NCBI GenBank assembly: GCA_008360975.2
Contig: CM039211.1
Location: 72,065,965 to 72,129,964, forward strand
Length of the DNA stretch: 64,000 bases
DNA from: Lichenostomus cassidix
Lineage: Eukaryota > Chordata > Aves > Passeriformes > Meliphagidae
Direction: 5' to 3'
This document shows, in pieces, positions 22,845 to 34,625 of the stretch. The position numbers were made by a program, and so were the translations under genes. Position 1 is the first letter of the stretch, and every line of letters starts with the position of its first letter. The notes under the pieces were generated by a model, which saw only the letters and a list, made by a program, of their open reading frames with translations, had not been told where the DNA came from and did not search any database.

Positions 22845-25800
22845 TGTATTACAGAGGCATAATAAACATATGCACACACACCCTTGTAAAGCACAGCAGT
22901 GGGAGAGTCAAAAAGCACCCATTGCGGGAGGAAGAAATAGATTCTGAGTACTCTGTTTGCTTGTGAAAAAAACTGTGTATTTCCCTTGCTAGGGAAATGT
23001 GACACATTAAGTCTTCTGTACATCAAACAGAACCTGCTGCCCCCAGCTTCATGCCCCTTATCTCCACCTCTCTTTTCTTTCCACCTCCATCCCACTCACA
23101 AAATCTATTCTGCAGATTTGTGCTGGAGCCTCAGACTCTGCCATAACCACCCTGGTAACAACACAGGATGGCATCAGTGTGCGTGAGAAGACCATGATTC
23201 AGAGGGCAAATTCAGAGGGTAATAGGCAAAAGTACAGTCCAACTAACTTCATAGATAGATTTTTACATTAATAGAGACATAGCACTTGGCAAAAATGCCC
23301 AACTTCTCATCAGCTTCTCAGCTTCATTCCATAAGGAAGAAACTTGGGCAGGGCCTTAAAAGGGATTTTGCTGCTTTCAAGGTCACAAGAAAGACACTAT
23401 CAGAAGGCTATGAAAGGTTTCTAAATTTAAAACAGACCCACTTACCATGGTAGGCAATTGAAACTGTTTATCCACTTTGAACAGATAGAATTACCTAATC
23501 CTTCTATGATTAGAGGCTAGTGAAGTTAAGTTAATTCTGTTTCTGCAGGCGCTGCTGCCTTTGATGGAAGCAGCTCATCTCGAGGAATGGCCTGCTGGTG
23601 TGATGGCGAAACAAATAGTTTTGTCCTTTTGAGCTAAGGAAAAAAAATTTGCTATTGATTTTGGCTTAGGAGTGGTAAGTGCTTTCTGTACAATTCTCAT
23701 CATGGCTAGAGAGCTGTTATTTTAGGCATTAGCTTCACATACCTTGATGTGGAAGACTGCTGCAATACAGGTCCTTGCAGAAATCTTCTGAGGGGATCCT
23801 TAAGCCTCTCCTGGTTTTGGTTTTCCAGCTGGGAAAAGAGGGCTGAGTATATGAAACATCCTCTCTACTGCCACACAGTTCAATAGGCTTGGCAGCCTGC
23901 ACATATTGATTATTTTGGAAGAAAGGTCAAGAGAACAGATGAGCCCTGATGTTTTTCTGCCTATGGCCGGGGGTTGGTTTATGACTGAGGACCAAAAAAA
24001 CTATTGTCTAAACCCCTCTTTAAAACCAACGGCCTTGCAAGGCTTTCAGGCTAGTTACAAAGGGTAAGAATTGTTTTCTAAAGCAGTGTGGAGTTGAAAA
24101 GGACAGAGGCAGCAAGCCTGGAGAAGCCCTGCAGCCTGGCAAGTCTTGTACAGCAGTGCTGAAATGAGCAGATCTGTGGGGCATGATCAGAAATGCAGGC
24201 AGGGGAGGTAGAAAAGCAGCAGAGGAATTACTGTGATGGTGCAGCACACTTTGAAGATCAGCCTTGTAAAGGCCAGGGGTTTCAAATGGTCCTTCCACTC
24301 AGATAGATCCCCTGCACTTTGCAGGAACAGTGTTTGAGCAAGTAATAAATCTCCATCTCATGAGGCCATCTAAGGCACAAAAATTTGCTGCTTTTTTCTG
24401 TGTCAGCCTTCCACATAAGCAGAACTAAATCCTTTTAGCAAATCCTAAGATGGAATCTGAAAACTAGAAGCAGAGCAAGTGAAAAAAACCTTTTCCCTAA
24501 AAATTTTTTTAGAAAAGAAAAAAAAAAAAGAAAAAAAAGAAAAAATTAACTCCTGGATTGTAGACTTTAAAAAAAATTCACTTGCTTGACCAGTTTCCAA
24601 GAGAACCCAAAAGGAAAATTATCTCAGGTTGACATTTCAAACCGAAATGATGACTTATAAAAATGTGGGGGACTTTTACTGAAAAGAAAAAAATAGTAGT
24701 TTATGTTGTACTGTAAAACAATATTTCATCTTGTTTTGAAATGATCACTCAAAATGGTTTTGTTCTTTTGAATTTCTCACCAGCAAAGTTTTGTGTATGC
24801 ACATACCTAGGGCTGACTTTCTCTTGCCAAAAATTAGGTTTGACAAAACCGTATTTCTTGGCAGGAGTTCTTTCCTCCTGAAATTTCAATAAGCCTTAAC
24901 TTTAAGAAATAGATATGTTTAAACAGAAGGGAGATGAGAAAACCAAGAGATTCTGGGCTAGACACTGGGATAGCAGAGGTGCTGGGTCAGCTGGAGAGCA
25001 GAGTGAAAAAATCCATCATCAGAGATGCTTGCTGCTGAAAAGAGTCATTGATGAATTGTGCGTCACTGAGTATCTTCAGCTATGAAGCTTGGTCATGTGT
25101 GAATGTCTGGGTGTGGGAGGGTTGTGAATGAGGGATTGTTCATGGAGGCACAATAAAATAATGTTTTTGGAGAATTTTTACCCCAGAGCACATACAGGCA
25201 CAGTTATGACAAAACTTCTTAACAAAAGATTATTATTCCTTTCCCTGTGCCCAGCTACAAGTGCTTTCCCACCTACCAAGACAAATACCATGGTGAGAAA
25301 AGAAATTTCTTTTGTCTAGAAAGTGGCAAGTGCTGCCTACAGAGCTGCTGTGGCCAAAGACTTCCACCTACAGTGAGAAAGGATTGCTGTAGCTGCATTT
25401 TCGGGCTGATAATGTCACATGGAGGCACAGGGCTCACCACAAAACCCAGCAAATGGTCAGAAGAGAGTCTGTTCATCACCATGGGCTCCAAATCAGGCAC
25501 CCAGGTGTGACCAGTGCTTGCTGAAGCTCTCAGACGTGTTGTACCAGTCAAATAATAACTGAAAGAGCCACCTTAGGATCAGCATCATCAAACTGCTCCT
25601 ACTATCTACTCCTAGGCACTTTGAGCCATGAAGAAGCTTCTGGTGAAATCTACCACTTCTTCCTATCTATAAAACTTAGCTTAGGATGTAGGTGGTCAGT
25701 TTTACAGGTCTCAAAATGTAAAAGTCATCCTGGCTGGTCACCCTACTCACTGGAAGCATTTCAAAGGACGATATTTCTAATTTTAAATCTGATGGTTCAG

Positions 25801-26262
25801 AACGCCTCACCATTGACTATGGAAGAAAATGAACCAAAGATAAACAGCTCAATGGAGACATCCATCTTTTAGCCTTGATTTGTTTGGGCATTAGAAGAGG
25901 TATTTTGTACCAACATTGTATTTTTAAGGTCTCATAATTGGTAAAGAAAAATTAGCCTCTTGTTGGCATACAATATATAAAAGCTTCAGGAAATTAAGAA
26001 AATGATGATGAGAGATGCTTCACTAGAGTGAAGATAGTGCCTTCAGGTGGATCTGTGTGTGGATATTCGTGTAAAAACTGCTCGAAAGACTGGTGTCTTC
26101 ATAGGAAAGACTCTACTCTGCGCTTCTGGATGCTGATTGTGACACTTGTAGCCCCATGGTCTGTCCTTGTTCAGGGAAAAAAGAGCCAAGGCTGTGGTAT
26201 TTCCTGGTCTCATGAGAGCAGGAGAGAACACAATCAAGATTGTTCCACAGGGGCCTCTGTCT
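22845..26262. other. Unique DNA
   Basis: About 3.4 kb with no recognised exon or element. It includes an A-rich block at 24507-24550 and an inverted repeat at 23965-24034 (GTTGGTTT against AAACCAAC, flanked by GGCC on both sides). Confidence 0.45.
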
Positions 26263-26266
26263 TTGT

Positions 26267-26782
26267 TGATGCCTGATGGGTTTTTTTGTTCTTTCTTCTC
26301 ATACCCTTTTTTATAAATTTTTATACCCTTTCCCTTTCCTGGTACCCTTCACAAACACTCCTTGTACCTTAGCCCCACATGGTTATACCTCTTGTAGTCT
26401 GATATTTAGCTTAGTTTGGGGGTTCTCCAGGGGGGAAGAAGAAACATTCCTATTATCTCAGAACTCGAGGCTCCAACCTTGGACAGAGCCTCCTCTCTGG
26501 AACAGGTTTTTGTAAACTAGGCTGTAGTCTCACTTGGGAGGGGAGTAATTAGAATAGGGAGACAATCACCTCATTTGTTAAGTTTCTTACTGGGGATTTT
26601 AGGTAGATATGCTAATCTGTGAGGTCCATAAGATTGTATATATATTGTACATGGTGGGTGCTGCTCGGTGTGTTTGCACCTTTGATGAGGTTACACCTGG
26701 GATCCTATAAAAACCAATGTAATACCCTTTTTCCCTATACTGCTGTGTCTGCCTCATATTTTTACAAGCTTTTCAGGCATCA
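26267..26782. mobile_element. Solo LTR-like element, 516 bp
   Basis: The ends are perfect 10-bp inverted repeats, TGATGCCTGA at 26267-26276 and TCAGGCATCA at 26773-26782, so the element has the TG...CA termini of a retroviral LTR. It is flanked by a 4-bp direct repeat, TTGT (26263-26266 and 26783-26786), as expected for a target-site duplication. A TATA-like TATAAAAA lies at 26706-26713, about 70 bp from the right end. There is no internal retroviral region beside it, so it is probably a solo LTR left by recombination between the two LTRs of a provirus. Orientation is unresolved: TATA-like motifs sit near both ends and no AATAAA is present. A non-autonomous DNA transposon with a 4-bp duplication is the alternative. 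The family was not identified. Confidence 0.8.
26706..26713 (+). promoter_or_regulatory. TATA-like box inside the LTR
   Basis: TATAAAAA, after 'ttacacctgggatcc' and about 70 bp before the right terminus, where a retroviral U3/R boundary could lie if the LTR reads forward. A competing motif near the left end leaves the direction open. Confidence 0.4.
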
Positions 26783-26786
26783 TTGT

Positions 26787-27078
26787 AAGGGATATTTCTG
26801 TGAGGTGTTTCAGGCTGATGCAATCCCTTGATGCCTGTGCCCTGAGCTGGCAGGACAGGAGTCATCCACTCCTGGGGCTGATGAGTGTGCTCAAGACTTT
26901 TGTTGACTTTGTAGTCAACAGAGAAAGATGAGCACATGGTTGAGGGGAGGACATTGCTTGCAGCAGGGGAATTGAAGCAGAGAGAGGCTCAATGTGGACT
27001 TCTCTACAGCCCCTATCCCTCCAACAGTCTACTTCAGAAGCATCCCCTCTGCTCGTCGTGTTCTGAAATAAACCATAC
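26787..27078. other. Unique DNA beside the LTR
   Basis: No feature recognised. A word at 26828-26837 (ttgatgcctg) repeats the left LTR edge but is not needed to explain the element. Confidence 0.4.
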
Positions 27079-27215
27079 AATCACAGAATCAGAGTATCTC
27101 AAACTGGAAGGGAACCATAAGGTCTTCTAGTGCTACCCAAAACTAAAATATTCTACTTAAGAGCATCTTCCAGACACTCCTTGAACTCTGACAGGCTTGA
27201 TGCCATGTTTCTCCC
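27079..27215 (-). repeat. Older CR1 LINE subfamily fragment
   Basis: Reverse orientation: 'aatcacagaatcagagtatc', 'aaactggaagggaaccataa', then 'ttgaactctgacaggcttga' with 'tgccatg'. This is the layout of the CR1 subfamilies whose 3' UTR reads 'gttggaagggacccacaagg'. Diverged and truncated. Confidence 0.75.
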
Positions 27216-28011
27216 CATGTGGCTGACAGATTTTGGTTAACTTTATAGCAGGATGATGATATCCTTTTCCTAAGCTGCTTTAGGTGCCACACTGAGGAGA
27301 CCTAAGGGAATTCATATTTCCTAACTTTTCAGTTTTCATTTTTGTCTCGTACCTGGTAATTCCCACATGGACAGGGCTTGCCATATGCTCACCAGGCTTG
27401 CAAAGTTTACCAGTAATTTTTTGGGGGAAAATAGGAGTTTAAAAGTCTAATTTTCACCTATCTTTTTCCTAATTGTAGTTCTGACACTAAAGCTACATTT
27501 TTTTTTTATGAAGACATTTCATTCAGCAGGCTAAGTATTCAGATATGTATTCACCAGGAGCAATCATAGGGACTGCCTACACAAATATTACATCTGCCTC
27601 ACACAGAAAGCACCTTGATCCATAATGCTCCCTGTTAAAGGGAGGCCTGAACCCTGGAATCTTGACCACGGAAAATTGTTAGTGAGTTACTTCCCAGAAA
27701 AGACCTTCAGCTTGAATACACCCCTAGTAAGGGTTTAATGTATGTATAGAAAGCAGTTATGAGATAAACACACCTGAGACTCACTGCTGTGGACTTAGTC
27801 AATGGAGCAGTTATCCACACATAATGATTTGTGGGATTTTGTGGGTTTGTGGGAACTACACCTAAGGAGGTGGCAAGAGAAAAACTGACCAAGGGAAGAA
27901 AACCTGTAGTCAGGACTTTGCAAAATTGCAATCCACATCTTCACTGAGATAAAAAAAATTAGAAAGTAAGGTAGAAAAAGATCACTGGCTCAAGCATGAC
28001 TATTTACTTTA
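27216..28011. other. Unique DNA
   Basis: AT-rich, no recognised feature. Confidence 0.45.
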
Positions 28012-28100
28012 ATAGAATCCCAGAATAGTTTGGGTTGGAAGGGACCTTAAAGACTATCTCACTCCAACCTGCCATGGGCAGGAACACCTTCCACTAGACT
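28012..28100 (-). repeat. CR1 LINE, very short 3' end
   Basis: About 90 bp only: 'tagaatcccagaatagtttg', 'ggttggaagggaccttaaag', 'caacctgccatgggcaggaa', 'caccttccactagact'. A severe 5' truncation, common for CR1. Confidence 0.93.
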
Positions 28101-29944
28101 TTCTTTTTTAAGACTGCTAAAGCACTTGCTCTGCTGGTTAGGATGTTATTATTCACTCTGAGGTTGTAAGTGATGTCTTCTGCTGGTCTTCTTTCATTAA
28201 ACTGTGTCTCAGCCAAGAATCATAAGGTTGTGCAAGTAAAAAGGGAGAAAACTGCTATGGAACTATATAAACACCTATTTAAAAATTAAATTGTTGAAAT
28301 AACAAAAATACAGTGCTGGGTTCAGTTCTAGCAGTGTGTACATATCTCTACTGGTATCAATGAAACTGAGGCTATTAACACCACCAGAACATGTGATCCA
28401 TGGCTATAAGTTCTGGTCACACCTGAACAGTTCCAGGAGGCAAATGTTTTATTTGGTACAAGAATATGTGGTGTCTGATTACATGTCTAAATTCAAAATA
28501 CAGGACAGCCATACCTGTGCTATGCGAGCTTATAAAGCATCCATAGAGTATTCAACTATATAATTCACACCAAAAAAAAATAACATTATCAAACAAACAG
28601 GTGCTCAACAGCACTCAAAAACAACCCAACAGATTAATTTACTAAGATTGCATTTCTTTGTCACTTTCTTGACCTTTACAGTAAAGCCTAATTCCAATTA
28701 GTTCAGTTATAAAGTCCATAACTCTTGTAGGTACCGCAGCGTGCAACACATTATCATTTTACAATGTTCTCCCTGATTTGCAGCACAAAACATGCACTTC
28801 TTATGGGAATTTGTTGGCAGGCATTTAGGGCAGCTGGAAGTGATCACAAAGTGCAATTACTGTCTGTGCATATCCACATCTGGAAAACAGTTCTTTGCAG
28901 ATTTTAAAATAGCCTTAATGAAGAATGGAACCTTGTACTTGAATCGATGGAAAGGGTGAAGGGGTCTCAACGCCAAATTTGTTAGAGAGCTGGAATAAAA
29001 AGAACACACTGTACAGAAATAGAAAATAATTAACGGAAAATAAATTATTGTCAGAAATGTTTGCTATCATTCTTCATGGTGGGAAGAAATATCATCCGTG
29101 GGCAGGGGTGAAGGGAAGTTCTCCATTAAATAAAATATCTGACATTTGCCATGTAGGATTCAACAGTGATGATACTGGCTGGAGGATACTAGTGATAATA
29201 TCTCTAACATATAATCTCTTGATGTGTTGTGGACATGACAATGTCCATGTTGTGGACAGCTGGTGTCAGATGTGCAGAGAGGTTTACCAATAAAAATCTA
29301 GGGGCAAAATAGAGGAAACCCAAGGAACACTAACATTGTCTTCAAGAGGTTACAGCAATGGGTTCCTGGTGATGACAGCAGCTGCACTACATGCTGGGTC
29401 CAACTCTCTTGTGTTTTCAGAGTCTCCTCAAGTAAAGCAAGCCATATTTATTACTACATCTCTGTGATCTTGGCCACCTCAGCCACATTGTAGTTTGTTC
29501 AGGATGGCAGGGAGCTGAGGGCATCACTTTGTGACATGCTGCAGGTCTCTGTTTGTGATCATGCTCAAGAACTCTCGTCTGGAAATGTCCCCAGTTCAGC
29601 CATGCTTCGCCCTGTTATTCTCACAGTACTGACAGCTCTCAACTCAAGCTCAAAGCTCTGGATGATGCTGCTGCTCCTCAGCACCTCCAAAAATTGCCCA
29701 AAGAAAATCTAAAGCCTGCAAAGCAGAGCATACAGTAATTAATACACACTTAAATGTATTCCAAAATCTATCAAAAATTGGTTCAATTTTTAATCTTGGG
29801 TTATGCATCTATAAAAGCTTTTACTCACCCCTAAAACAAGTGATCTCTTTCCCTCCTTTATGCAAATCAATACTCAGGTTTTAATTCTTCCCCTCATGTG
29901 CTTTGGGATGAAGCTACAGTCAGTCTCTTCTCACAGGCAACTAA
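28101..29944. other. Unique DNA
   Basis: No recognised gene. The GC-richer part at 29330-29730 contains 'gccatatttattactacatc' (TTTATT, a polyadenylation signal on the minus strand) and might be an eroded LTR, but no termini could be defined. Confidence 0.4.
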
Positions 29945-30178
29945 CAACAGGACAGAGGGAAATGGCCTCAAGCTACACCAGGGGAGGTTAGGCTGGACTT
30001 GAGGAAGTATTTCTTCACTGAAAGGGTTGTCAGAAATTGGAAGGGAATGCCCATGGAGGTGGTGGAGTCACCAGTTTAAGAACTGACTGGACATGGCACT
30101 CAGTGCTCTGGTCTGGTTGACTATGTGATGATCATTCAAATGATTTTGGAATTCATTTCCAACCACAGTGGTTCTCTT
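29945..30178 (+). repeat. CR1-Y-like LINE fragment
   Basis: Forward orientation: 'gacagagggaaatggcctca', 'aggttaggctggacttgagg', 'ttcttcactgaaagggttgt', 'catggaggtggtggagtcac', then a diverged 3' end ('aattcatttccaaccacagt'). The word order fits the CR1 branch with a 'ggtggtggagtcacc' motif, different from the young copies in this window. Confidence 0.8.
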
Positions 30179-30874
30179 CTGACTACTTGGACACAGATCT
30201 CAGAGCAGCACAGTCTTCCCTCAGTACCACATGCAGGAAATCATCCCACCTGCTGGGATCTGCCATAAATATTCCCTGCATTCCTCCTTCCCTGCATTCC
30301 ATTATTGATGCTGCTAAATAGCTTTCTGTCCTTAGACTTTTGTCCAAGTCTAAGATGTGCAATTTGCAAAATTTATTTTGACCCATTCCAGTTGAAATAA
30401 TCTTTAAAGGATGCATGTGGGTACTTCAGGCTCCTCCCTTTTTTTTTCCCTCAGAGAACTTGTCTAAATCACTGAATTTCATTAATTTCCACAGAAGGTG
30501 AATCATGCCCTGTGTGAACATTTCCACACACAAAATATTAATTACTTTTAACAGGCCCAAGCTAAACTACACAAGTAGTTAACACAAATATAAAAAGACC
30601 TCTACCAACATAAAAGGCCATAATGTGAAAGGTTTTTGCAACCAAGCTAAGAGTTTTTCTTTATTTTTTTTCTTTTCCTTGAGTGAGGGAAGAAAACTAA
30701 ACAACAAAAGCTTTGAGGGAAGTGGCAAAAACAGGGGAGAATAGTGAGGCCAGAACAGCTGAGGTGGGAGCAGTGAATTTCTGCTGTCTTGAACTAACCC
30801 TGCTACCTGCACAGGAGCAGGCCAGATGGGTCACCAGGCAGGATGCTCTGTTAGCTCTCTCACAAGCACACACC
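30179..30874. other. Unique DNA
   Basis: No recognised feature. Short T-rich runs near 30440 and 30660-30678. Confidence 0.4.
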
Positions 30875-31195
30875 ATGGCTAACACACTGCCCAGAGCAAG
30901 GAATGACCCCAGAATTCCTCACAGGCTGCAGCCTCCAGCTGGCTTTTCTGCACAGTGGAGCAAAAAGAAAAAGTATAAGCTGTTTCTCCGGCAAGTCGTG
31001 AATTTTTTCATCACCTCAGTGCTCCCCAGGCGTGGGCAGGACCTCGCCTGTAAAGCAGAGCACGTTTTGGCAGAGCTCAAGGGTGGGTGTTTCTGCCAGA
31101 GCGGCTCTCTGAATACTCTTTGTACAGCCAGATTTCATCAGAACAAAGCCAACACTAATGCAAGGCTAGGTCTCTCTAATGGTGTTTTATTATGA
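30875..31195 (+). other. Unassigned 106-codon reading frame
   Basis: An ATG in a fair initiation context ('cacaccatggct') opens a 106-codon frame. The frame also stays open upstream to about 30713. It is rich in basic residues, with a KKKK run near residue 30 and several cysteines toward the C-terminus. I recognise no domain, signal peptide or membrane segment. It is one of the longest frames outside repeats, but this length is expected by chance in 64 kb, so I do not call a gene. Confidence 0.12.
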
Positions 31196-31586
31196 GTAAA
31201 CATTGGGCTAAGCACAGCTGTATTAAGTGGATTTTGGATTCTTTAGTTGTAGAGAACCCTTGGGAGCATCTGTCCCTACATTAACATCACAGCAAGCATG
31301 GGTTTTCACCCAGTAATTCCTGCAGCAAGCCAATAATTTTTGTTAGAAACTGGAGGATCTCAGGAAACACTTTGAGGGCTTTGTAATGTTCCTGAAGCTA
31401 TCTATCGCCCTGGGAATCTCTGCCTCATTATCACCCATCTGGCTTCCCTTGGGCTGCCTGCTCAGGGCACTCTCACCCTTTCCTGCAGCTCCAGGGGATC
31501 CAGGAGGGAGAACAGCTAACATCTCCATTCATGGCCTGCCTTTTGGGGATAAAGTCAGCTCCCAGGTACATCTCAGACGAAGGAGC
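31196..31586. other. Unique DNA
   Basis: No recognised feature. Confidence 0.4.
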
Positions 31587-31628
31587 ATTATTATTAGTAG
31601 TACTAGTAGTAGTAGTGGTATTAGTATT
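31587..31628. repeat. Imperfect (ATT/AGT)n trinucleotide repeat
   Basis: Starts as ATT repeats and shifts to AGT repeats with single substitutions, an interrupted trinucleotide microsatellite. Confidence 0.88.
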
Positions 31629-31780
31629 TATCAGAGAGACATTAGTAATAGCTGCACAAATGAAAATTAAATCCTTGCAGGATTCAAAATACAAAAACAT
31701 AGAAAATGGTAAGCAAAGCAGTAATGTCAAGTGGTTTATGGATGCATTTCCTCTGCAAGTATCTTTACATTGGTGTGTCC

Positions 31781-32164
31781 AGGGAAGGGAATGGAGCTAG
31801 GAAGGGTCTGGAGCACCAGGAGAGGCTGAGGGAGCTGGGAAAGGAGCTCAGCCTGGAGCAAAGGAGGCTCAGGGGGACCTTGTGGCTCTGCACAACTGCT
31901 GACAGGAGGGGAGAGCCAGGGGGTCAGGCTGTGCTCCAGGGAACAGGGACAGGAGGAGAGGGAACAGCCTCAGGTTGTGCCAGGGGAAGATTGTATTAAA
32001 AATTAGGAAAAAATTCTCCACAGAAAGGGCTCCCCATCCCTGGAGGGATTTAAAAGTTGTGTGGATGTGGCACTTGGGGACAAGGGTTAGTGGTGAATAA
32101 GGTGGTGGTGCTGGGTTATCAGTGATCCTAGAGGGCTTTTCCAACCTCAACATTTCTATGATTA
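31781..32164 (+). repeat. CR1-Y-like LINE, about 380 bp
   Basis: Forward orientation: 'tggagcaccaggagaggctg', 'aagggctccccatccctgga', 'gtgtggatgtggcacttggg', and the end 'gcttttccaacctcaacatt' + 'tctatgatta'. The 'aggcacttagggac' and 'ttttccaacctaaat' type motifs place it in the CR1 branch seen at 29945-30178. No intact reading frame. Confidence 0.85.
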
Positions 32165-34587
32165 GAAAATCGGTGCTTTCATAAAGAGTAATTTTTAATT
32201 AACAACAGTTTCTTTTCCACAAAAAGCTTTTTTAATTTATTTTATAATAGAAGTACTACTAAGAGGCAAATATTTTTTTACTGAAGGAGGATTGTCATGA
32301 AGGTCTCAAGGGTGTGTTTTGCTCCCTGCCATCCCATTTTCACCTGAAAACTGGACTCATCAGCAAGACTACACCTCCCTTAACACTTCACTGTCTGAGA
32401 TTTCCCAAATGTTCAGCTTCCCTTCAATAAGAAGAGAAACCATGATATATTACAGAAGGTTTAGCAGTAAACTCCAATCTCCCTGTGGCACAATATTCAA
32501 AATATTTTGGGGGCTGAATTCGTTTAAAATGAGATGTTAGGTGGAAAATCATAATAAAACTGAAATCCTGCCTCTGTACCCCCACCCCCAAAAATTATTC
32601 AGAAAGAAATTTCTGCCCAGAGTTATTTTTCCCACTTCTCTGAAGGAACGAAAAGCATAAGGAAAGTAGATGCATTTTCCAATAGATACATACTGAGCCT
32701 GTGACAAGGTATAAACTCAACATCAACACATCATCCCTAGCACTACACAGATTTCTCTCTGCTGGAAGCAGGAGTACAATTACACATAAGCCTCCAGACA
32801 GCTGGCCTGCAGTAGGACTTTTTCAACACTTTGAATTTGAGATGGATGAGAAAAAGAAAAAGCAGCTATGCCACAAACCTGGTGGGAGAAGTTTTGCCTA
32901 TGGGAGATGATGAATATTCAAATCACAGCTTGCATGAAATGCCATAGCACCTTAGTCAAACAGAGTTGGAAACAAAATTGTTCCTCAGACATTTTGGGTC
33001 TGGTCCACAGTTCAAAATGTTTCAGTTCAAAACAACAAAAATTAAAAGTACAATTAATTTTTTTTTCTATTTAAAACAAAATACTTGAGCAAATTTTTTT
33101 CTCAAATCCCTCTCTTTTCCAAAGCCAACATTTAGTGCAGTTTGCACTCTCTGTCTTTATCTTCCAGTCAAAGATCTTCAGGCATACACCAGTTGAAAAG
33201 GGTTTGCCTGACGGAATCTCTCATGTCTTTGATCCTAGATAGTTATCCACACATGCTCACACTGTCCTCTCCTGTCCCATAGTTTATCCTTGCACCGTCA
33301 GAGAAAGGTTCACACTAACAAATACGGCCTGACAAATGTTTGGGGATAAATTCATTTACTGTATCGGATTCTTTGCCTGCTTGTACAGACGGTGTAAACA
33401 CTAATAAATTGGCAGTCATGAAATTAATGATGACTGTAAATTACTGAGGTACTTAACTACTTCTGCCAAATGTCTCCTGAACAATAAATAAGAGGAAAAT
33501 GTATTTGAAGATAAGGAAGACCTCATAAATATAGTAAATTAAATTATGGAGCTCAGAGAAGTCTGGAACAAATATATCACTAGGTCCATGTTATAAGCAG
33601 TAGCTGATAAGAGACTTACTCCCAGTTTTTCTTGAGGGTCCCCAGTGCACAGTGACCAGCATTATTTCATATGAGTCGCAGAGCAGATCTGGGCTAAAAC
33701 ACAGTGAAAATATCCAAAAACATAAAGAAAAACAACATTGTGCGTTATCCTGTTTTAGGTTCTTGGCAGGGATCTTGTGTGTTGTATGAACAGCCTAGGG
33801 GTAGCAATCAAAAGCCATGGGCTCGTTTGGGGTCACAGATAAAAGCTGTTCTGTAGGGGTAAGTGATAAGAATAATACCAAATTTTTGGGGTATTTCATT
33901 TTTTGGGTATTTCTGAGGCACCTTTGCAATTCCAAAGTCACCTCAGGAGCTGGGAGGAAGGTCCCTGCTGGTACCCACATTTTGCTAATGGAGAAAACAA
34001 CACCCTAAGGCCCAATTCCATTTCAACACACTTCCACTTGCTCAAACTCCTGTGCCAGCACTGGGCTCTCCTCAGTCAAGGAAAAAGAAAGTCACCCTTA
34101 ATTGTAATCCCCCTTCACACATCACCCCATTTTCTCTCCAACAGCAGTTTAGTGGCAAAGGAAAGATGGGGACCCCTGAAATGACTACTGCCACCTTGGA
34201 GGTCTTTCACCCTTGTCCCTTTACCTGTCACCCCTGAGGAACAAATCCTGCTCTGCCTCACTGGGGAAGGAGAGCAGGACACAGGCAGTTCTGACAGCCT
34301 GAGGAAAGCAGACCCTTGTGGGAGGAAACTCATTTTCCTGGATCTCCAAGTTCCTTTTTTCCTTCCATGAAGGGATGGGAGCGTGATGTCAAGGGACTTT
34401 GCATCCAGCCCTTCAAGCACTGTGAATCAGCCAAGGAGTCCAGCCAAAGCTGCACAACTTTCCCCAAATGCTGCCCCTTCCTAATTCCACTTCCCAAGTG
34501 ATTTGCTTACAGTATCTCTGGCTGCCTTCTCCCCACCTGCCACTCAATCAGAGCTAAATGTCAAATGTCTCTGCCATCAGCCATGCC
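32165..34587. other. Unique DNA
   Basis: No recognised repeat or exon. The 33280-33470 part resembles conserved non-coding DNA in texture (see findings). Confidence 0.4.
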
Positions 34588-34625
34588 AGGCATGCTATAA
34601 AAAGCAGCTGTCTTCCTGACAAACT
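34588..34625 (+). promoter_or_regulatory. TATA-type core promoter-like motif
   Basis: The word 'gcatgctataaaaagcagct' has a good TATA box (TATAAAA) preceded by a CATGC palindrome. A pyrimidine/CA start-like sequence lies about 30 bp downstream ('tcctgacaaactg'). No downstream exon could be assigned and no CpG island surrounds it. Chance TATAAAA words are frequent in 64 kb, so this is only a candidate. Confidence 0.2.

Noticed and set aside
22266..23095. Frames of 165-220 codons, Lys/Glu/Gly/Arg-rich or Pro/Ser/Leu-rich
   Set aside because: Translations of the homopurine tract and its complement, not genes.
26828..26837. 10-bp direct repeat ttgatgcctg matching 26266-26275, first considered as target duplication of a 552-bp element
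   Set aside because: The pair TGATGCCTGA/TCAGGCATCA with TTGT on both sides defines a better element, with TG...CA ends. The extra copy is probably chance or an older fragment.
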